A DNA stretch of 64,000 nucleotides, taken from contig SEMN01000406.1 of NCBI GenBank assembly GCA_005408345.1, forward strand, positions 1 to 64,000, written 5' to 3'. Under the pieces are notes generated by a model. That model worked only from the letters and a program-made list of their open reading frames with translations. It did no database searches and was not told where the DNA came from. A program made the position numbers and the translations under genes. The number at the start of each line of letters is the position of its first letter. The stretch's first letter is position 1. Below are positions 34,957 to 47,284 of this stretch, piece by piece. Origin of the DNA: Macquaria australasica. Lineage: Eukaryota > Chordata > Actinopteri > Centrarchiformes > Percichthyidae.

Positions 34957-36228
34957 CTAGAAGCTAAAGAGCCCAATATTGGGGCAGTATTGACGAGGAA
35001 GGAGCCGCTCCGGAGGCCGGGCAGGAGGCTGGCGCCGACGAAGGAGCTGCTCTGGAGGCCGGGCAGGAGGCCGGCGACGAGGAAGGAGCTGCTCTGGACG
35101 TCGGCGACGAGGAAGGAGCCGCTCTGGAGGAACTGGCACTGGAGACTGCAGCTCGACAGGAACAGGCACCTGAGGCTGGAGCTCGACGAGAAGAGGCATC
35201 AGAGGCTGGAGCTCGACGAGACCAGGCACCAGAGGCTGATAGCCAGGCTGCTGGGGCGACTGCGGCTGAGACTGCTGGGGCACCGGCGACTGCTGAGGCT
35301 GACAGCTAGACTGCTGGGGCGACTGCTGCAGCAGCCGGACAGGCGCAGGAAGCTGAGGCTGCGGCGGGAGCCGGTTAGGATTTGGCCCTGGAGACTGCGG
35401 TGGCAGCTGGACGGGCACTGGAGCAGGAGGCTGCGGCGGCAGCTCGACGGGCACTGGAGCAGGAGGCTGCGGCAGTGGCAGCTGGACGGGCTCTGGAGGC
35501 TGCGGCGGTGGCAGCTGGATGGGCTCTGGAGGCTGTGGTGGCGGCCGCTGGACGGGCACTAGAGGCTGCGGCGTGGGCTGGATCGCCGACTCAGGAACTG
35601 GATCCGGCGTGGGCTGGATCGCCGACTCAGGAACTGGATCCGACGTTGGCTGGACCACCGACTCGAGAACAGGAGCTGATGTCGGCCGGTTAGTCAACCG
35701 GATCCGGGGAGCAGGAGTTTGCCATGCCATCAACGGGGAAACAGGGACAGAAGCTGGCCGGCCCGCCGACTGGAGACAAGGAACAGGAGTCGGCCGGACC
35801 GCCAACCGGGGATCAGGAGCAGAAGCAGGGCGGTTTGTAGAGCTGGGTGGCGGAGACTCTGGGGCGCTGGGCAGCGGAGACTCTGGGGCACTGGGCGGCT
35901 GCCAATGGCGTCGGGAACCCCGACGACCACTTCTCCTGTGGCCACCGCGGGTCCCCAGGAATATGGCCAGCCGCGTGCCCTTGAAGGGTGAAGGAAGCTG
36001 GAGGCTAGCAGGCCGTTGGCTAGCAGGCTGATGCAAAGCTGACTGGGGGCTGGCCGGCTGGCTCCCAGTCCAGTTTCCTAAATACCCCAGGTAACTGTAG
36101 AGGGTGTACATAGGGGTACCTGGCTCCGGAGGCACACACTTGCGGGGAAGACAGTCCGCTGGGTCCAAGTCAGGTGGCGTCATTCTATCAGGAGCAGCCA
36201 TCGAGGCAGATCTGCCATGATAAGCCAT
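34957..36228 (-). CDS. Proline/glutamine-rich open frame inside the LTR-flanked unit
   Basis: A 423-codon open frame runs from within LTR copy 2 to just past LTR copy 1. The N-terminal part (about residues 16-60) has DPADCLPRKCVPPEPGTPMY. The rest is low complexity, with imperfect repeats such as PVPESAIQPTPD, QPPEPVQLPLPQPPAPVPVE and ARPPEQLLRRRQPPARPPER. The frame crosses into the LTRs at both ends, as in internal regions of non-autonomous LTR elements. The opposite strand is also open here (34948-35562 and 35519-36031), so openness partly reflects GC-rich repeats. I recognise no gag, protease or polymerase domain. Expression is unproven. Confidence 0.35.
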   Translation of the reverse strand: MAYHGRSASMAAPDRMTPPDLDPADCLPRKCVPPEPGTPMYTLYSYLGYLGNWTGSQPASPQSALHQPASQRPASLQLPSPFKGTRLAIFLGTRGGHRRSGRRGSRRHWQPPSAPESPLPSAPESPPPSSTNRPASAPDPRLAVRPTPVPCLQSAGRPASVPVSPLMAWQTPAPRIRLTNRPTSAPVLESVVQPTSDPVPESAIQPTPDPVPESAIQPTPQPLVPVQRPPPQPPEPIQLPPPQPPEPVQLPLPQPPAPVPVELPPQPPAPVPVQLPPQSPGPNPNRLPPQPQLPAPVRLLQQSPQQSSCQPQQSPVPQQSQPQSPQQPGYQPLVPGLVELQPLMPLLVELQPQVPVPVELQSPVPVPPERLLPRRRRPEQLLPRRRPPARPPEQLLRRRQPPARPPERLLPRQYCPNIGLFSF

Positions 36229-36410
36229 ATGGAGACAGTAGGGAGAGGACCCAAAATGCAGACAGGCGGCAGGCTGAATGATGCAGACGAGGATTTATTG
36301 AACTCACAGAAAGACTTGCAGAAATGCAGGGAAACTCTTGACATGGGAAGACGATCACAACACAGCATAATCACACACAAGTCCACACTAGAGTCCTTGG
36401 GATCATGACA
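36186..36410 (-). mobile_element. LTR copy 2 plus duplicated flank
   Basis: The same 225-base unit as 34719-34943, followed by CATAG and a 43-base flank (36411-36453) identical to 34944-34986. The direct repeat is therefore LTR plus host flank, with a period of 1467 bases. Confidence 0.8.
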
Positions 36411-36453
36411 CATAGTGGAGCGTCTAGAAGCTAAAGAGCCCAATATTGGGGCA

Positions 36454-36625
36454 CCTTGGTGACATAAGGATCAAGGTGCTGACCATGAACCGGTGCTGAC
36501 CAGTTCACGTTGGGCCAGGGACCTTTGTTGCATGTCATTCCCCCTCTCTCTCTCTCCCCCCTCATTTCCTGTCATCTCTATACTGTCAGCTATCAAATAC
36601 AGGCATAATGCCCAATAAACGATTC
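36454..36625 (+). mobile_element. tRNA-derived SINE
   Basis: A tRNA-like head (AAGGTGCTGACCATGAACCG, then CAGTTCACGTTGGGCC as a degenerate B box) is followed by GGGACCTTTGTTGCATGTCA, a CTCTC tract and a tail ending AATGCCCAATAAACG. It starts at the edge of the duplicated LTR flank. Confidence 0.6.
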
Positions 36626-37837
36626 TCAAAAAACAGAGCCAAACACGACTCCAAATAAATTCTAATGTTGTTAATGTGCTGTGTTTGTGTGGATTTGTAA
36701 ATAGGCTGTGTGCTGAGTGAGTTTCCAAAACAACTTTTCAAGGTGATAAAGTACTTTAAGTACACCTAAGGGTAGCAAAAAACTAATGCAGTCTAATACA
36801 ACAGGCCTGCAAAAAAATCTTAACTTCAAGAAGGTTATGATGAAACAGTTTCAGAGAGATGTTTATTCAACTTTATGATCATTTTGGAGGATGCAGTCTG
36901 TGGTGCTGTTGAACTGTACTGCATTGTACTAAGAGGTGATTCTTCTTTATTTAGCCTACCATCATTGATACAAAAATGATTAATGCAGCTTTAAAGATGT
37001 CCCACATTCTTCTTCATCTTGTGAAGATACCCTAGTAGTAAATGAGGATGTAATTGAGATGTAATTGTTGAGGGATGAGGGGTCTTCTTTCTCTGCAGGT
37101 GTAAATTAATGTTTATTGCATTTAGAGCTGCATTAAAAGGTTGGTCCACCCACATCTGTAGCCATGCAGATAGCTTTGGCTTTTTTGCCCAGTTTTTGGG
37201 CAGAAAATAGAAAATACAAGCTGGAAAGAGGGAGGGGGCAAAGAGAAAGAAGCTCATTGTTTTCTTTCAGCAGATGTAGTGACGTGATATTTAGTACGAA
37301 TATAGCCAGAAAAGAGGGTTTGATAGCAAAGAAAGCAAAGAGAGAAAGGTTGTGATGATAAAGATATACATGGAATGACATGAAAAAATGAGACTATTGC
37401 ACTGATGTAGTGGGTTGTTTTTTTATTATCTGAGGACCCCATTTGAAACAGAAATTAGCAGACCCAGACTCTGACAAAAGTATAATTGACAGCTTGATGA
37501 TTCACATTTTTCCACAGTAACTATAATAATAATGATAATAATAGCTCGGTATAATAATGAGACACCATTAAATGTGATATAATTGGTTTAAATTCAGACG
37601 TATTTACAGGGTGTCATGGTTAGCATGGAGTAATTGTCAAATGTAGGACGGGGCCTCCAGCCTCCAGCCCACATGTTGACAAGCATCCCTCCCTGCTGAG
37701 CAAGACAAGACATCACAGAGGTGCCAGAGGATATGATCAGTAAATAAGCTGTGGTGCTGTTCTTTTATGGAGCCCAGAATTGTTCAGTATGAAATAAATT
37801 TAAAAGGCATCATGAAATACTGTATATAATCATATAA
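36626..37837. other. Intergenic, no recognised feature
   Basis: AT-rich sequence; short open frames carry no domains I can name. Confidence 0.4.
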
Positions 37838-38178
37838 TATATTGTGTTAAATATATAAATGAATAAACAACTTGTGAAATAATTGTTGAAATAAGTAAAA
37901 CCCAACTCATTATTATGAAATGTTATTTCATCATCCTTATTTTCATAATAACTCAATTTTATTGGATATTATTTTTTATTTCATAATATAAATTTTTATT
38001 TCAAAATGCCCTCAAAAGTCTGTTTTTGTTTTATAATGGTATTTTCTCCAATTACACTTTTATTTCATGTCAAATTTGACTTCATAATGTTAATTTCATA
38101 ATATCACACTTTATTCCATGATGTCACTTTTCATGACTGTCAACAGTCTCACCTCTGACCTCATATGCCCCCTACCTC

Positions 38179-38860
38179 TTAAAGCTGGGGTAGGCAAAAC
38201 CTGTTCAACTTATGCAAAACCTTCCTCCTCTCTCTCTGCTGCCTCGTATCACTCTGCTAAGCCCCTCTCAAACCCACAACTTTGACCAGCAGCAGAAGGA
38301 GTCGGTTCCCCTGTGAAACCTCATGCCTCGTAGGGCTCACTCTCCACGGCGTGAGCCTCATCGAGACCGCGGTCCCTCCCACCGCGACACCAAACGCACG
38401 CCACTGTCCCCCGTCAAAACTTATTCCTCACTGTTTGTCATCATGCCTCTTTGCCACTCGTCGTTACGAGCACCATGGCATCGAACATAATGAGCCTGAA
38501 GCTCCGTGGTGTTTTGTACTATACACTGCTGTAAGCAAAGGAGGTGTTGGAAATTTATACAAGTTGCAGGATTTTCAGCAGGATTATCTGCCATTGAATC
38601 AGTCTTTCACCATCTGAAGGGACATGCACGCGCATCTGCATTTGTAGCTCAGCCAATACGAATGCGCCGTCTCTCTGAAATGATCTGTGATTGGCCAAAG
38701 TCTCCCGTCACAGGCTTTGCTGCAGCCTGAGAACAGAGCCAAGAGGAGGGGCAGAAGTAGAAGTTTGCTCTCAGACCACTTAATTTATAATATGCTGAAC
38801 TGTTATTATAACATTTTTGCCCAATGACACCAAATAAATACTGCCTACCCCGCCTGTAAG
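38179..38860 (+). mobile_element. DNA transposon with GGGGTAGGCA termini, complete copy
   Basis: The left end TTAAAGCTGGGGTAGGCA is mirrored by the right end TGCCTACCCCGCCTGTAA. The left 450 bases match the truncated copy at 8808-9270. It is non-autonomous; short open frames at 38282-38730 show no transposase motif. Confidence 0.75.
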
Positions 38861-39074
38861 CTAGTAAGCTCAACGACTGCTACCAGATATAGCCAGTTAG
38901 CATATGTTAGCTAGAGTAACAACAATGTTAAAGTCATTCTGAGGCTGCTGTAAATAAACACAGACACAAAAATGAATATCTCCTATTATTTACTTAGCTT
39001 AACAAGGCTACACAGGCTATCTACCTAGCTGGCTAAAATGTGTCATTATGAAAAGTGACATTATGAAATAAGGA

Positions 39075-39083
39075 AAGAAAGAG

Positions 39084-39133
<50 letters not shown>

Positions 39134-39134
39134 G
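39075..39134. repeat. (AAAG)n microsatellite
   Basis: About 60 bases of GAAA units lying within the right arm of the foldback element. Confidence 0.95.
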
Positions 39135-39306
39135 GATATCTGAAATTAAAATGTCTACAATGAAAAAAATATTGTATCCAATATATACAATTACAATACA
39201 CTTAATAAGAATGATGAAGTAACATTTCATGATAATGAGTTGAGTTTGAATAACTTCAATTATTTCACAAATTGTTGGTTAATTTATATATTTTACACAA
39301 TTTATT

Positions 39307-41168
39307 CATTTGATTATCTCTTCCAGAATGTCTTTTTATATTTATTTGATATTGAACACATTGGGGGTCCATAGTTTTTATCTCAGTATTCATTCTATAA
39401 TCAGACAGAATGGGACTGAAAATATAGACACTGAAAAAATCTCTGAGCACAGAACCCCAATCTGAACCTAATATCCATTAAAATAAATAGGCAGATGCTA
39501 TTAGCACCCAGGTGTCTGTAGCCAACAATGCTATTTGCACCAGGGGTGGTATAGCCCTGTCGTCAAAAAACCACCCGTGGCCGACAATAGATGATCTGTG
39601 GCCCACACTAAACCCCTGCGGCCAAAAACAGTCAACACCTGCGGCCACCAATAACCACCCTTTGTTGCCGCTGAACGTGGGAGAAATAGGAAAGAGACAA
39701 CCGCGGCCGACGTTCTACGTTGATTTAAAATGGCACTTGAACTTTATTTTGTTCATGCTAGAGAAGCTGTCTGAATCCAGTCCAAACCTTCCTTCCCCAA
39801 CATATCAATACAGACAAATCACTAAGGGACACTGTTATAGGAAACCATATGGAAAGCTCACGCTGCTCGCAATAATTAAAACAAAACATATCGCGAGTGA
39901 CATTGACTGGGAGAGGTGGGTGTAACATGACAGAAAAAGAAAAACCCAATAAGCATAATATACCTTAGCCACCTTGGGGTGGGAGTTGCTGCAGCACTCT
40001 CAGCACCCCAACTTCTGACTCAGTGTGGAAACACCTCAGGACCAGCTGTGCCTTACATCCATGGTGCATGAATCAACAGTGGTCACTAAAAACCGATCAC
40101 ACAGGTGATGTCATTTCAAGTCTTGTTCAGTGCAGGTTTCAGTATAGTGCTACAGATATTCAGTGCTCCCTGGATGAATGGACAGATGGACGGATTCTTA
40201 GTCTCTTCCTGTTTCTCAAGATCAGTGGTATTACAACTACTGGGACTTGTTAGTGATAGGTGCCTCTCAGCCTCTCAGTCCTTCCACCACCTGTCATCAC
40301 CAGAAACTCTGAAGGATTTTGCTTCAGACGTGCTGGGAGAACAGCTCCCTCTTCCTGCTGTGTGTCATAACACAACCCAGCAGGTTTCTCTCTCTGACGT
40401 GGTCAAATATAAAGTCATATACAATGTAGTGGCCAGTAGAGGCTTCCAGTTTTTTTTATCTGTTTATGGTAATCACATTACAGTAATGATTTAGGGAAAT
40501 TAAACTTTAACATATGGCACCTTAAATAAACAACATGAAATGGCTTTTTTAAAATCTTGTTGTATCCTTTGTGTTTTGCAATGTGCTATATGTTCTTGTT
40601 TTCTCATATTCATCTACACTTTCAGTATCTTTACAATGCCTACTGTGGCATTTAAGTGTATTTGAATTGATTTGAGAGAGAAGGAGAAAGAGAGGGAGGG
40701 AGAGGAGAGGAGGGAGAGGGGGATGGGAGGATGTTGCCATGACAACTGCCATAATAATCATCCTAATGATTGATGTGCTGCGCTCCATTTCTCCCTGTTT
40801 GGACTCTGTCTCTGTTTTTCTCTTTTTTTCTCTCAGTCTGTCTGTCTCCCTGTCTGTCTGTTTTACACCGTGCTCCTTGTTTTTCTGTGTCTGGGCCATT
40901 ATCAGGAGATACTCACGTGGTGATGAACAAACAGGCAAACACAAACACACAAATGGTCATTAAACGGTGGGACAAGAAAAGATTGATAGTTTTAACCAAT
41001 GACTATTTTCTCAAAACAAATTTTCTACTTGTGTACAGTAATGAAGAACCTAACATTGAGGAGAAGAGAAGAGAAGATTATTTCATATGAAGGGATGTGG
41101 CCTGTTTAGGAGCCTGAATCAATCTCTCTGTGTCATTGCATTAGACCATTCAGGCGTTTTGTGTGCAT

Positions 41169-41170
<2 letters not shown>
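39307..41170. other. Intergenic, no recognised gene
   Basis: At 39570-39720 a GCGGCCAAC/GTGGCCGACAA-type motif is repeated with variation. Frames at 39512-39925 and 40105-40494 lack recognisable domains. A GA/GGAG-rich tract lies at 40674-40730 and a CT-rich tract at 40800-40860. Confidence 0.35.

Positions 41171-41199
<29 letters not shown>
41171..41199. repeat. (GT)n microsatellite
   Basis: A GT run of about 14 units. A CT/poly-C tract follows further on at about 41588-41620. Confidence 0.9.
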
Positions 41200-41203
<4 letters not shown>

Positions 41204-41639
41204 TACAGTGTCATAATAGATAGTCCTGTAATATACCATACACAAATTGCTCTATAAATGTTAAAATGGATTAATTTACTGGCCAGCCTGGTCAGTATTA
41301 TTAGCTAGCCACATGATGGACTAACTGGAAAAAAATGTAAAACAAAAAAATCACTCTAGCAAAGTCTGCCCTTGTTTCTTGCACCTACTGGAGCAGGTGT
41401 GGCCTTTTGAATGTGAAGTCTTTGATACGTGATGACATCTTTCTAATAGCTTGGATTTTTTTAAGATAACCCAGACTCGCCTTAGCTCCCTGGCAGAGAA
41501 AGCACAGCTTTTTCATCACTTTTTGAATGTCCCTTTAACTTCATTTGGTAATTTAAATTGGATGTTTGAATTGGATGATCCTCCTGCTCTCTCTCTCTCT
41601 CCCCCCCCCCCCCCTCCCCCTTCAACCCAACCGGTCGAG

Positions 41640-41868
41640 GCAGATGACCGCCCACCTTGAGCCTGGTTCTGCTCGAGGTTTCTACCTGTTAAAAGGGAGT
41701 TTTTCCTTGCCACTGTCGCATAGTGCTTGCTCATGGTGGGAACTGTTGGGTCTCTGTAAATATAAAGAGTCGGTCTAGACCTGCTCTATTCGAAAAAGTG
41801 CCCTGAGATAACTTTGTTATGATATGGCGCTATATAAATAAAACTGAATTGAATTGAATTGAATGTTT
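41640..41868 (+). mobile_element. LINE 3' tail with (GAATT)n end
   Basis: The fullest local copy of the tail family at 4935-5135: GGTTCTGCTCGAGGTTTCTA, TTGCCACTGTCGCATAGTGC, TGTTGGGTCTCTGTAAATAT, GGCGCTATATAAATAAAACT, then repeated GAATT units. Confidence 0.75.
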
Positions 41869-42350
41869 TGGGTTCTTTATTACTGAATATTCATATCTTA
41901 TTTTGTCGTGCCTACAATATGAGTAGTAATCCAATTTTAGTTTGACGTCCTCCTCTTCCATTTTATAGGATCTTTTAATCTTATACAATAAGTCATAGGG
42001 GACACGCATTATAAAGGTCATACCTCAGACTTAGTGCTCTTCTCCTCAGCCTGCTGTATGTAATCATGTTTCACCATAAAGCTCTTTAACCTCTTCCTAA
42101 CTCACACTCTTGACTCCGAGTTCAGCTTCTCAATTTCCTGCAAAGTCTATACTTTCTTTCGTTTTCTTTACATTATACATATGTTTTAAACCTTTTCTGG
42201 TTTTGCTGTTGCTTCTATGCTGTTCTTACATCACCTGTTCTGTAACATTTTACTTTATTTTTCCATGTGTTATATGTTTTCTATTGCTTTAATGTTGTCA
42301 TTATTAGCATTGTTGTGTTGTTGTTGAGAAAAGTCCTTTATAAATAAGGC

Positions 42351-42906
42351 TTAAAGGAATAGTTTGACATCTTGGCAAATTCACTTATTGGAGTTAGATG
42401 ACAAGATCGACACCACTTTCATGTCTGTAGCTGGAGCCAGCAGGTGATTAGCTTAGCTTAGCATAAAGACTTGAGCAGGGGGAAACAGCTAGCCTGGCTC
42501 TGTCCAGAGTGAAAAGGTGCTGTAACTCTTGGCTAGGCGCAGTGACTTCTTGGAGCTTTGTTGTCACTGTGAAGTTGCCAAGCAACCAGCAAAAATTCAC
42601 TATTCCCTCACTATGCAAGAATTAATTTGAGCTAGGGGCCTAGCTTAAACCAGTAGGCTAACCCGTGGTAAAAGCAGAACCTGTGTACCTTTGTGTACAG
42701 ATTCAATAAACAAGATAACGTGTTAATAGTGAGCTTTAAAGGTGCTGGTAGGCAGAGCAAAGATAGTTTCCAGTTTTTGTGCTAAGCTAATCGACTGCTG
42801 GCTCTAGCTACAAATACAGCATGCAGACATGACTGGTTTTGATCTTCTCATCTCACTCTGAGAGAAAAAGCAAATAAGCACATTTCCCAAAATGTCAAAA
42901 TATTCC
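42351..42906. mobile_element. MITE with about 115-bp inverted termini
   Basis: The left arm contains GGAATAGTTTGACATCTTGG, CATGTCTGTAGCTGGAGCCA and GATTAGCTTAGC. The right arm has the reverse complements of similar sequences, ending AATGTCAAAATATTCC. A partial copy lies at 4500-4695. Confidence 0.8.
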
Positions 42907-43009
42907 CAAAATGTTGACACAAAGTTGGAAGAACACTATTGCCTAAAATATCATTGTAGCAGATTTTACACATACATTTGATAATATGGTAAGCTCACTT
43001 ATTTCAAAC

Positions 43010-43195
43010 TTGTCTTTTCTCGTTTTCAGACCCAACCAATGCTGACTCAAGTGACATCACTTGAGGACATTTATCAGATTTTGGAGCCACGAAAGGCTTT
43101 AAAGAACTTTTTAACTTCTTTTTATATGCAGTAGTACTCCCCAATACCTGGAAACAGACTTTGATGTGTAAAATCGGTGGAGATCCCCTTTAATG
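43010..43195 (-). repeat. Interspersed repeat family copy (inverted)
   Basis: The minus strand reads AAAGGGGATCTCCACCGATT, then ACATCAAAGTCTGTTTCCAG, as in 11905-12330. Confidence 0.55.
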
Positions 43196-43729
43196 AAGTT
43201 GAAGTTATGTAGCCTACTTTAATCAATTCCATTAATCGTAAATTAATGTAAGAACAATGAAGACATCACCTAAGGCTCTGGAAAATTGTGCTGGGCATTT
43301 GTCATTTGACATTTTATAGAGTAAAACACAAATCTATTACTCAAAAAATGTTGCTTATATGATAGTGAAAATAATAACAAGTTGCAACCTGACATCAAAA
43401 GGACACAACATAACATCCAATTAAAAATCCTTAATATGAGTGTGTTCTTGTTCTGATTATTTTATTTTTTTCTCCTACTTATCAGTTCAATCCCATACTC
43501 TCAATATAAGAGTCCTCTGCCCCACCTCTCTGTCACCTTGACAACTAGCAATTACTTTGAACCCATGTGATCCAATTTATGTTTTATTATTCTCTTTCTG
43601 TAGTGTACTCCCTTTGTGTGCGTGTGTGTGTGTGTAGGGCAACCTACCAAAACGGAGTAGACCTCATCGTCACATTGTTGTTTATGCAAACTGACAGGCT
43701 GTCAGCAACACTATCTCTTCTTCTCAACT

Positions 43730-43752
43730 TACCCCCCCCCCCACCCCCCCCC

Positions 43753-43800
<48 letters not shown>

Positions 43801-43808
43801 CACACACA
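43730..43808. repeat. Poly-C followed by (CA)n microsatellite
   Basis: A C-rich tract is followed by about 50 bases of CA units with one interruption. Confidence 0.9.
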
Positions 43809-45185
43809 ATTACTTAATCAATCTATCATTTTTTCTTTATGACCCACTGTCTGTCGGGGCCTGAATAAGTCTTGTGGCAACTGCCAATGAGAGGCAAGTC
43901 TCCCCTTTTGCATTAATGTACACCCAATACATATTAATGCACAGTGGATATTGTATGTGAAAATGTGTGAAATCTGCTGCAAAGGTTTTGCTTCTATATT
44001 TTCTAATATCAGTTTAAATCTGAAATGCCATCTGGTGGCTCCCAGGCTAAATGTTACAGGGTTTTTTTCGTATTAAAGTGGTCGCCAGCCAGAGACGGAG
44101 GAAGAGTTCAGACGCACGTTTCAGTTCAAACAAACAAACAAATTCCTGACAGCGTTTATAATCCACAAACACAAACAAAAAAGTAACTCTGTCATTCTAA
44201 ATATAACCAAAAAACAGCAATAAGCTTCACAGTAGATGCCGGTGTGTGAGAATCGGTACAGATGTGAGTTCAAAGCATCAGTGCAATGTGGGCCTAGGCC
44301 TCACTGCAATACAAAATTATACATATATACTATACATACTTATGTACTATACATCCAGCATTCATTGTGTCACAGAGGGACATCTGATCGTGCGGCTGGC
44401 GGTGAAATGGTGAAACGCCATGTTGTCCTGTTTCCTTACCTGGCACGAGTCTTTCATAGCTGTTATCAAGGAATGAAATGAGGCTCTCAGTGCTGTATGT
44501 CCCAATTAAGAGCTTATGCATTTTTATTTTTTAATTTCTTTTTAGATATAGATGTAGCAGAATGTAGCAAATGGCAGCCTAATTTAAAAATGGAGTGTAA
44601 ATACAAAGAGTTTTAGTGGTGGTTGACTTTGAGTGAAAGAACAGTTCATGAACTTTGAAAGATGTGGTCACTGAATGCATTTTGTGTAAAAGCAATGAAA
44701 AGTGATGCAGTTTTTTTCACATTGACTGCTGTTGTTCTGACTGAGTGAAAAGGTGAAGGTGAGTGAAGTTTTGAGAAATGCATGTTACCAGTTGTAAAAA
44801 ATAAATTGCAAGAGGCAGTGTGAACTGTGTGCTTGTGGTTTCAGATTAGATTGACAGTGCAGCAAACAAGCGAACAACCTCAACGCTGTCATTGCATTTT
44901 GATTTAAATGTTGCTTAACCCTGATCTCGATGTCTCAAAGATATCAGTAAAATATTGTATGTATGTAGTATGCACTTGAGCAACTTTTATTGGAATGAAT
45001 GGGGCGCCATTTTGGTATCCAGTTTTCTAACATCCATGGTCTGTGCAGCAACTTTAGTGTAGAAGCCACAGTTAAAATTGCAGGTCATGCAACACGCTTG
45101 GCCCCCAGAAAAGACTTTATCCCATACACAACAACAATTACAAAAAGAACAGATGGAAAATTTACCAAAAGGGGTGCCATGTTGG
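43809..45185. other. Intergenic, no recognised feature
   Basis: No domain in the short frames (for example 44236-44481). Otherwise AT-rich. Confidence 0.4.
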
Positions 45186-45740
45186 AACACGGTCCAGTTC
45201 TCTTAAGATGCATTTCCACCAAGCAGTCCAGTTCAGTTCAGTTCACATTACGGGCCAGTTCAGACCAAAGATTTGCGACGAGACAAAACCGTTTTAGAGC
45301 ATTGCAGGGAAAAGTTGCAGAGGTGTGATCTGGCCCGTCTCAGCTCGACTCAAGGTGGCTGATGGCGTCGCCTGCGACTCAGCTTGTCAAGTCGCCAGTG
45401 GCTGGTTTTAGAACATAAGGCACGTCACCTGTTTCAACAGCCAATCAGCTTGTAGCAAAGTCAGCTGGTCATCTTGACCTTCTTGGTTTTTTATGTTTAG
45501 CCATTTCATCAATACTAGGAATGCAATGTAGCAAGTAACTCACTATCACTGTCCTCATTCATATTTTAAGACATTTCAAATTATATCCAGCTACAAAAAA
45601 AGCCTGAAAAGCCGGCAGTTGTTGCTATGGAAATGATTCACCATCTCATCTAGTTGCATTGGTGTAAACTGGCAGGTTTCAGAACGTTGCAGACCCAGCG
45701 CATTGCAAGTAGTTGCAAGTTTCAACTAATACTAACTTTT
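45186..45740. repeat. Possible MITE
   Basis: GCATTTCCACCAAGCAGTCC and repeated CAGTT units at the left edge look like a fish MITE terminus, and the interior is locally CpG-rich (GCGACGAGAC, GGCGTCGCCTGCGACTC). No matching right terminus was found. Confidence 0.3.
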
Positions 45741-47284
45741 AATACTAACTGATGTGTGTGTTGATTTAGTTTAAGTGTGGGTGTGCAGAATTTTGAGGTA
45801 TGAGCCTGCACTATGCTGAGTAACATGAACACACGTAATTGGTGCCAGTACCATGAGCACATATAGTTTTAAACAGCAGTGTCAGTGCCCTGCTGCCATA
45901 TTCACTGAGTTTTACAGTTCAGAGCTGGAGTCACGTCATTTTCCATTTAGATCACTTCAAAATGCTCCAGTGCAAATGGCAACTCATTTCCTGTCATACA
46001 AGTCTTCCTTGTCAGCTATTTAAAATGGGAATGGCAAATGACAGCCTGTATATGATATGATTTACAGTGAAAACTTTGGTGCATGTTACAAGGTGCTGAA
46101 AGTTAAGGAGTGCCATTTTGCAATTGACTTATGAAGACCTTACATTGACATCCAATGTCAAATGCAATCATATAATTAGAAGCAGAGTCACTAATGTAGA
46201 CTCATACTGAGTATTTGGACTAAACAGAGGAATGGAATAAGATAAGTAAAGTATTATGTAGGAAGAAAAAGAACACTACTGTGTACATATGTGTAAAGTT
46301 ACTAAGTTTCTCTCTAATAAACACAACTAAACACAGTCATTGGCTAAAGGCTGTGCTTAAACACTGGTGGGTAAACATTGCTCCAGGGCTGAATTTTTAT
46401 AACCTGTAATAAAATAGTATGTACCAATCCCAGTTTGGAGACACCCATTATAATAAGCCATTTACTACTACCTCCACAAGGAAATGACATGTTAAATAAC
46501 ATCAGTTCTCCTGTTGACTCAAAACTAGACTTTGAATATCTATTGATTAGTTTTATTATCACCAAAACAATGATGATTGTTTAGAATCAATTTATCAAAA
46601 TTATATTATCAGTCAATCAATCAATCAATCAATCAAATAATCTGTATATACATACGCTAACTCTGGACTGATGCTAAAATGACCAATTAAGTGATTATGA
46701 CTATGACTTACTTCTACCTCCGATGTTTACACTAACACTTACTCTGTTAGATAGTGGAGAAATGGAGGTGACGATGTTCTGTGCACTCGTGTTAACTTTA
46801 TTGACATTAGCTGAGCTACCTGTAAACTCAGGCAGAACTTATTCGGTGTGCATGCACAAACTGACACAGTCAGAAATTATGCCACTGTACCATTAAAGTC
46901 CAACTGAAATCACTTTTAGTCATCCTTTTTGTAGCCAAAAATAATGTCATCTTTAGATGTAATGTTAATAGTTTAATATTATTAAAAGGAAAGAAGAAAG
47001 AAAGGTTTTGGGGAAAATATCAGAAACTCTCCTTTTCTCTGGTGAATGTTTTGTGGCTCGTTCAACATGCTAAGGTGAAAGACGTGATAGGTGCAATAGA
47101 ATGCTAACATTACTGCTTTATGCAAAGACTTGACTGGCTGCAATTTAATTTCAGTTCTACAGTCATAAGATACACTCACCATTTTACAGGATATTACTGT
47201 AAGAACACATTGTTGGTTCTTGGTAGATTTTCCACATATCCTATCCAGAACATTTTATTATTTGTTTAATGTATTCATTATTCT
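45741..47284. other. Intergenic; (TCAA)n at about 46612-46636
   Basis: Apart from the TCAA microsatellite I see no feature. Confidence 0.4.

Larger units (their letters stand above)
37838..39306. mobile_element. Foldback-type element with long inverted arms and a nested transposon
   Basis: The left arm (37838 to about 38135) and the right arm (about 39036-39306) are imperfect reverse complements. Shared segments include ATATATAAAT, TTGTGAAATAATTG, CAACTCATTATTATGAAATG and GTCACTTTTCATGAC. The right arm carries an AAAG microsatellite. Between the arms lies the element at 38179-38860. No transposase is visible. Confidence 0.7.

Noticed and set aside
34948..36031. Long plus-strand open frames over the proline-rich region
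   Set aside because: They are the complement of a GC-rich repeat and encode only Arg/Leu or Gly/Ala repeats.
39512..39925. 137-codon frame with repeated GGCCAAC-like motifs
   Set aside because: No recognisable domain, and the repeats at DNA level do not keep a codon phase; left as unclassified.
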